A DNA stretch of 64,000 nt from the NCBI RefSeq assembly GCF_000005505.3, contig NC_016134.3, positions 39,866,150 to 39,930,149 of the forward strand, given 5' to 3'. Under the pieces are notes generated by a model. It had not been told where the DNA came from. It saw only the letters and a list, made by a program, of their open reading frames with translations, and did not search any database. A program made the translations under genes and the position numbers. Position 1 is the first letter of the stretch, and every line of letters starts with the position of its first letter. This stretch comes from Brachypodium distachyon. Taxonomy: Eukaryota > Streptophyta > Magnoliopsida > Poales > Poaceae. Positions 60,997 through 64,000 of this stretch are shown piece after piece.

Positions 60997-63394
60997 TTTT
61001 ATTATGTTTGAGTTGTTTTGTACTTTTGGTGAACCTTTACAATGGATATTTGTCTTTCGAAAAATAGTGGCAAATGCTTAACATTCTTTCCGTTATAAAT
61101 TCTTTTTGTTGAAAGATTATTAATGCCTTGAAATAAAATCATGTAAAAACTATTTGGAGCAAAGGAGGTTAGGTCTGCATCAATCAATACACACGGACAT
61201 TTTTATTGCGAAATTCAGAGACGGAGTATGACACTTCATGGATCTCAAAGTGTGCATACAAAAATTAGTTGGCGAACAAATGATATTCAAAAATACACAT
61301 GCTTTATGCAGTGGCAAAGCCGCAAAACTTTGGTGCCTCTGGAACGAGGGATGCAGATGCTGGTGGCCGTACTTCATTGTTAAGAAGATCTTTATGCATA
61401 TGTTGGCGGATTCCCTCTTTGGCAACTTCCCCGAAGCGGCGGCGGCGCGGCGGGCCGCGACGGCGATGGCGGAGGCGAGGAGGAGAGGAGCAGTCGGCGA
61501 GATAAGTCCGGCGATCCTACTTAGGGTTGGGGGTGGGTGGGTTGGCCGGTGTCGGACAAGATGGGTTGTTCCCGGGCTTAAAGGGATGGTCGGGGGCGGG
61601 CGGCCGACCGGCGGTGGCGGCGGCTGGGGCAGGGCAGGGCGGCGAGGCGTCGCGGGAGATATCCGATTGGGCCAAGGCCGGCCGGCCGGTCAAGGGCAGC
61701 GGCGGTGACTCACCCGGTCAGAACGGTGGCCGACCAGTCGTCCGCGCCGGGCGGTCGTCCGCCAATTAGTTCCTCCCATATGTTGGCGCTGCAAAGTGTT
61801 GCAACATGTGAGAGAAGATCTTTATGCATGTGTGCGAGCCATAGTTTGTAGGCAAGCAATCTTTCGTCGGGGCCGTAAGCCCGTAACAACCGTGGCAGAT
61901 TGTGCTGGGTCTTCTTGTGCCTTTGGCCAAACATACATCTGTTGGCTTGGATCCGAGAAGGCATCAAACAAAATTGAAGAAACAAAGCTGCTGGGAGAAT
62001 CCGAGAAGGCATCAAACAAAACTGAGACCAGTCTTCTTCCTCCGCTCTCTCCTTCCTCAGGTGTGTCAAAGTCAAACCAGAAAATAAAAGTTTGGTTCAA
62101 AACAAAAAAATCTAGGAAAACGAAAGTTAGCCAATGCCTGGAAGGCTGGAACTCTGGATACGAGTCATATGACATGCCTTTCACCTTGTAACACACTGCC
62201 ACGTCAAATGGAAGGAAACAAAGGAGTACGTGGTTTAGTTTGCAGGGAAACTCCATCAACGAAATGGATCACGTTCCAGATACATAGCGCCTAGTTAGTT
62301 CACCAGTGAGCTTGCACGTGCGTTACCACAACATGTGACAACTTGAATTCTACCTTTTCTATATGATGACTTGTCTTTCTACGGTTTCTTATCTTATTAT
62401 TAAGCCAAAATGTTAAAATTGGGCCTGCAAAAATGCCCACACTTTTTTTCATAAAATCATCAAATCCGAACCACAATGACCTTAAAAAAAATGCACCCTA
62501 ACACACTGAAGTCGAGTCAATCTCACTCGAACATAGACAATATTCAAAATCATCTAATTTGAACCAATTAAGGATACGGAATTAAAGTTTACAATGGAAT
62601 TTACAAGAAAAAGTTACATACACTGAACCAAAATATTCTAAATCTCACAAGCGAAGAATCTCACGGGATGAAACTCACGGTACTATTCTGAATTTAACAA
62701 AACATATCATCCTTATCAGAATATAGCATCGGCTCCAATATATCGCTTTTCTCAACAATCAGCCCACTGAATCCCATTAGCAACACTATGCAGAAATTAA
62801 TGGAGAAATCAAACATACCAGAGAAGAAATCCGAGGGGCGGCGGCATGGCACGGCGGGCATGACATAGCAGTAGTTTTGCTCTCTAGTGTGTGACAAGCA
62901 TAGGTCAGATTTGAACTATTCTATTGCTTTTCGGTTGACCTTATCAATCACATATTACAAGGAAATGAGCTCCATAAAAAACTTGTTGCCTGTTGTGCAA
63001 AGCTAAATCATTGAGAATCATTGCTGGGCAGGGTTTTCTCCGACACGTCGGACTTGGTGGGGGCGAGGTGGGGACGGAGCCACGACACGCGCTGGAGTAA
63101 TAAAAAACAAAGCTAACTACTGCAATATAGGAAACAAATTAATCCTTCCCTGCCTTGCATAAAAAAAAAAGCGAACTGCTGTAATGTAGGGAACAAATTA
63201 AAATTTTAGTAAATCAATGATGAGTATAAATAGTTAATTTCATGATGCACCATATGTGAGCAATCAAAATTTTAATTATCGTATTACAGACTAAGTATCC
63301 CATGGTCTTTTCCCCTTCTCTTTATATTTAGTGCCAATTGTAACTCTGGTACGAACTTCAAATTCTTATACAGGAATTGGCATTTGGGATCAGA
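60997..63394. other. Gene-poor region with small repeats
   Basis: A GC-rich island (61430-61760) lies between two copies of AGAAGATCTTTATGCAT (61383 and 61813). A 48-bp tandem duplication starts ATCCGAGAAGGCATCAAACA at 61951 and 61999. (A/G)GGAACAAATTAA phrases repeat at 63130 and 63189. No exon with a recognisable product. Confidence 0.5.
61951..62040. repeat. 48-bp tandem duplication
   Basis: ATCCGAGAAGGCATCAAACA followed by AAA(A/C)TGA is repeated at 61951 and 61999. Confidence 0.8.
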
Positions 63395-63832
63395 TTGAGA
63401 AAATTTCAGTAAAGAATGATGTTCCTTGAACTGCAGACCCTTAAACTCACTCATGGCAAGTCCTTGAAGGCCCTGAAAATCAATGTGAAAGTACGTTCAG
63501 ATGTAAGATGTTAGCAGCCCAATTCTTTGCCAGGAGCCAACTGAATTACCACAAGAAAGAACATTACCATCTGATCAGAGATTCCTTCGGGATCCAGCGA
63601 AATATGACAGAGGTATTATCAGGGTTAACATAGTATCCTCCAGAGACAATACCGTGATAAGGTATGACCCAAGAGCCATTGCAACTTTAGTCGTAGGAGC
63701 GATTCCTCCAACAGTAAGACCCATGGCTGATGCAGCAAACGATTCAACAGTCAAAATGCCATTGGATAGAGAATGGATCCAAACATCAATGAAAATGTTG
63801 CTCCAATGGGAATCGCCAAACTAAGGGAAGTT
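63395..63832 (-). pseudogene. ABCG-type (white-brown complex) half-transporter fragment, ABCG7-like, decayed
   Basis: Minus-strand reading gives LAIPIGATFSLMFGSILYPM, then VESFAASAMGLTVGGIAPTT and KVAMALGSYL, then in another frame SGGYYVNPDNTSVIFRWIPK and ESLIRW. After a short intron (donor ATG|GTAATG at 63568, acceptor TTTTCAG at 63473) follows LAMSEFKGLQF. These are the last membrane-domain motifs of plant ABCG7-type half-transporters, which export small lipophilic molecules. Lesions: a deletion after YPM removes the connecting segment and gives a TGA; a short deletion in ITV.IVSGGYY changes frame; one base is missing in the codons after RWAF. The ATPase domain is absent. After KGLQF the similarity fades. 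The fragment stops near 63832 and nothing further is seen to the window edge. Confidence 0.75.
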
Positions 63833-64000
63833 CAGCTTCAAAATTATTGTGACCGTAAGAAATGAAGTAGTTTATATTAAAAATATACATCAATGAGATT
63901 CAGGGCAACTCATGATGTTTGATCGAGAGAATAGCTCCTCTGATTTCACCACGGGTGGCCTAATTTTTTTATAGTAATTATTTCAGAATCACATAGTTGC

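Noticed and set aside
61822..62259. 145-codon minus-strand frame
   Set aside because: Spans the 48-bp tandem duplication and has no domain; repeated VLFDAFSD comes from that duplication.

Overview
This is nuclear DNA from a grass, and the repeats point to the Pooideae. Three things support this. Intron-bearing plant genes are separated by AT-rich intergenic DNA. The GC-rich coding exons are typical of Poaceae. The mobile elements (Stowaway MITEs beginning CTCCCTCCGTCC, a Tourist-like MITE, an LTR beginning TGTTGGGAATATGCCC, SINE-like retroposons, and Helitron ends with hairpin plus CTAGT) are of kinds common in Brachypodium and wheat relatives. A compact genome such as Brachypodium would fit the gene density, but I cannot prove the species. 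All functional calls come from reading the translation and from recalled family motifs; no searches were run.

Layout. 1-3216: the 3' part of a decayed hAT element encoding a TTF-finger/DUF4371/hAT-dimerisation transposase. 4969-5179: a MULE-type MITE with a perfect 9-bp target duplication. 5778-7182 (-): a broken UDP-glycosyltransferase. 7291-8832: a deleted PIF/Harbinger element with only the transposase C-terminus left. 9-13.6 kb: gene-poor DNA with SINE-like and MITE copies. 13738-18230: a reverse-oriented solo LTR (TSD CACAA) with a second LTR-type element nested inside it (TSD TTGAG). 19174-21382 (+): serine carboxypeptidase-like gene, 8 exons. 22198-22437: Stowaway inside Stowaway. 23048-23881 (-): AIR12-like DOMON protein. 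26134-27710 (+) and 39926-41904 (-): two convergent ribosomal protein eL32 paralogues with identical exon sizes. Between them lie a 7-exon bHLH transcription factor (32129-33797, -) and a LINE RNase H remnant (37597-38265). 43513-45592 (-): ER-luminal FKBP prolyl isomerase. 46211-49519 (-): a frameshifted remnant of a plant protein with C-terminal motif PWMPFICCHSVH. 49770-53928: nested Helitron termini, then a 152-bp tandem duplication. 54941-58342 (-): GH17 beta-1,3-glucanase with an X8 domain and a tiny last exon behind a 1.9-kb intron. 60966-60996: a second Helitron 3' end with a candidate captured coding fragment upstream. 63395-63832 (-): a decayed ABCG half-transporter fragment.

The genes do not form a pathway, as is usual in plants. 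Six genes look intact: SCPL, AIR12, two eL32 copies, bHLH and FKBP; the GH17 gene makes a seventh. Secreted or cell-surface products (SCPL, AIR12, GH17) and housekeeping products (eL32, FKBP) are interleaved with transposon debris. I found no CRISPR array, operon, defence system or other clearly undescribed system. The most unusual items are the eL32 pair with repeat-expanded introns, the nested and TSD-validated transposons, the Helitron nest and the several pseudogenes whose lesions can be read directly.
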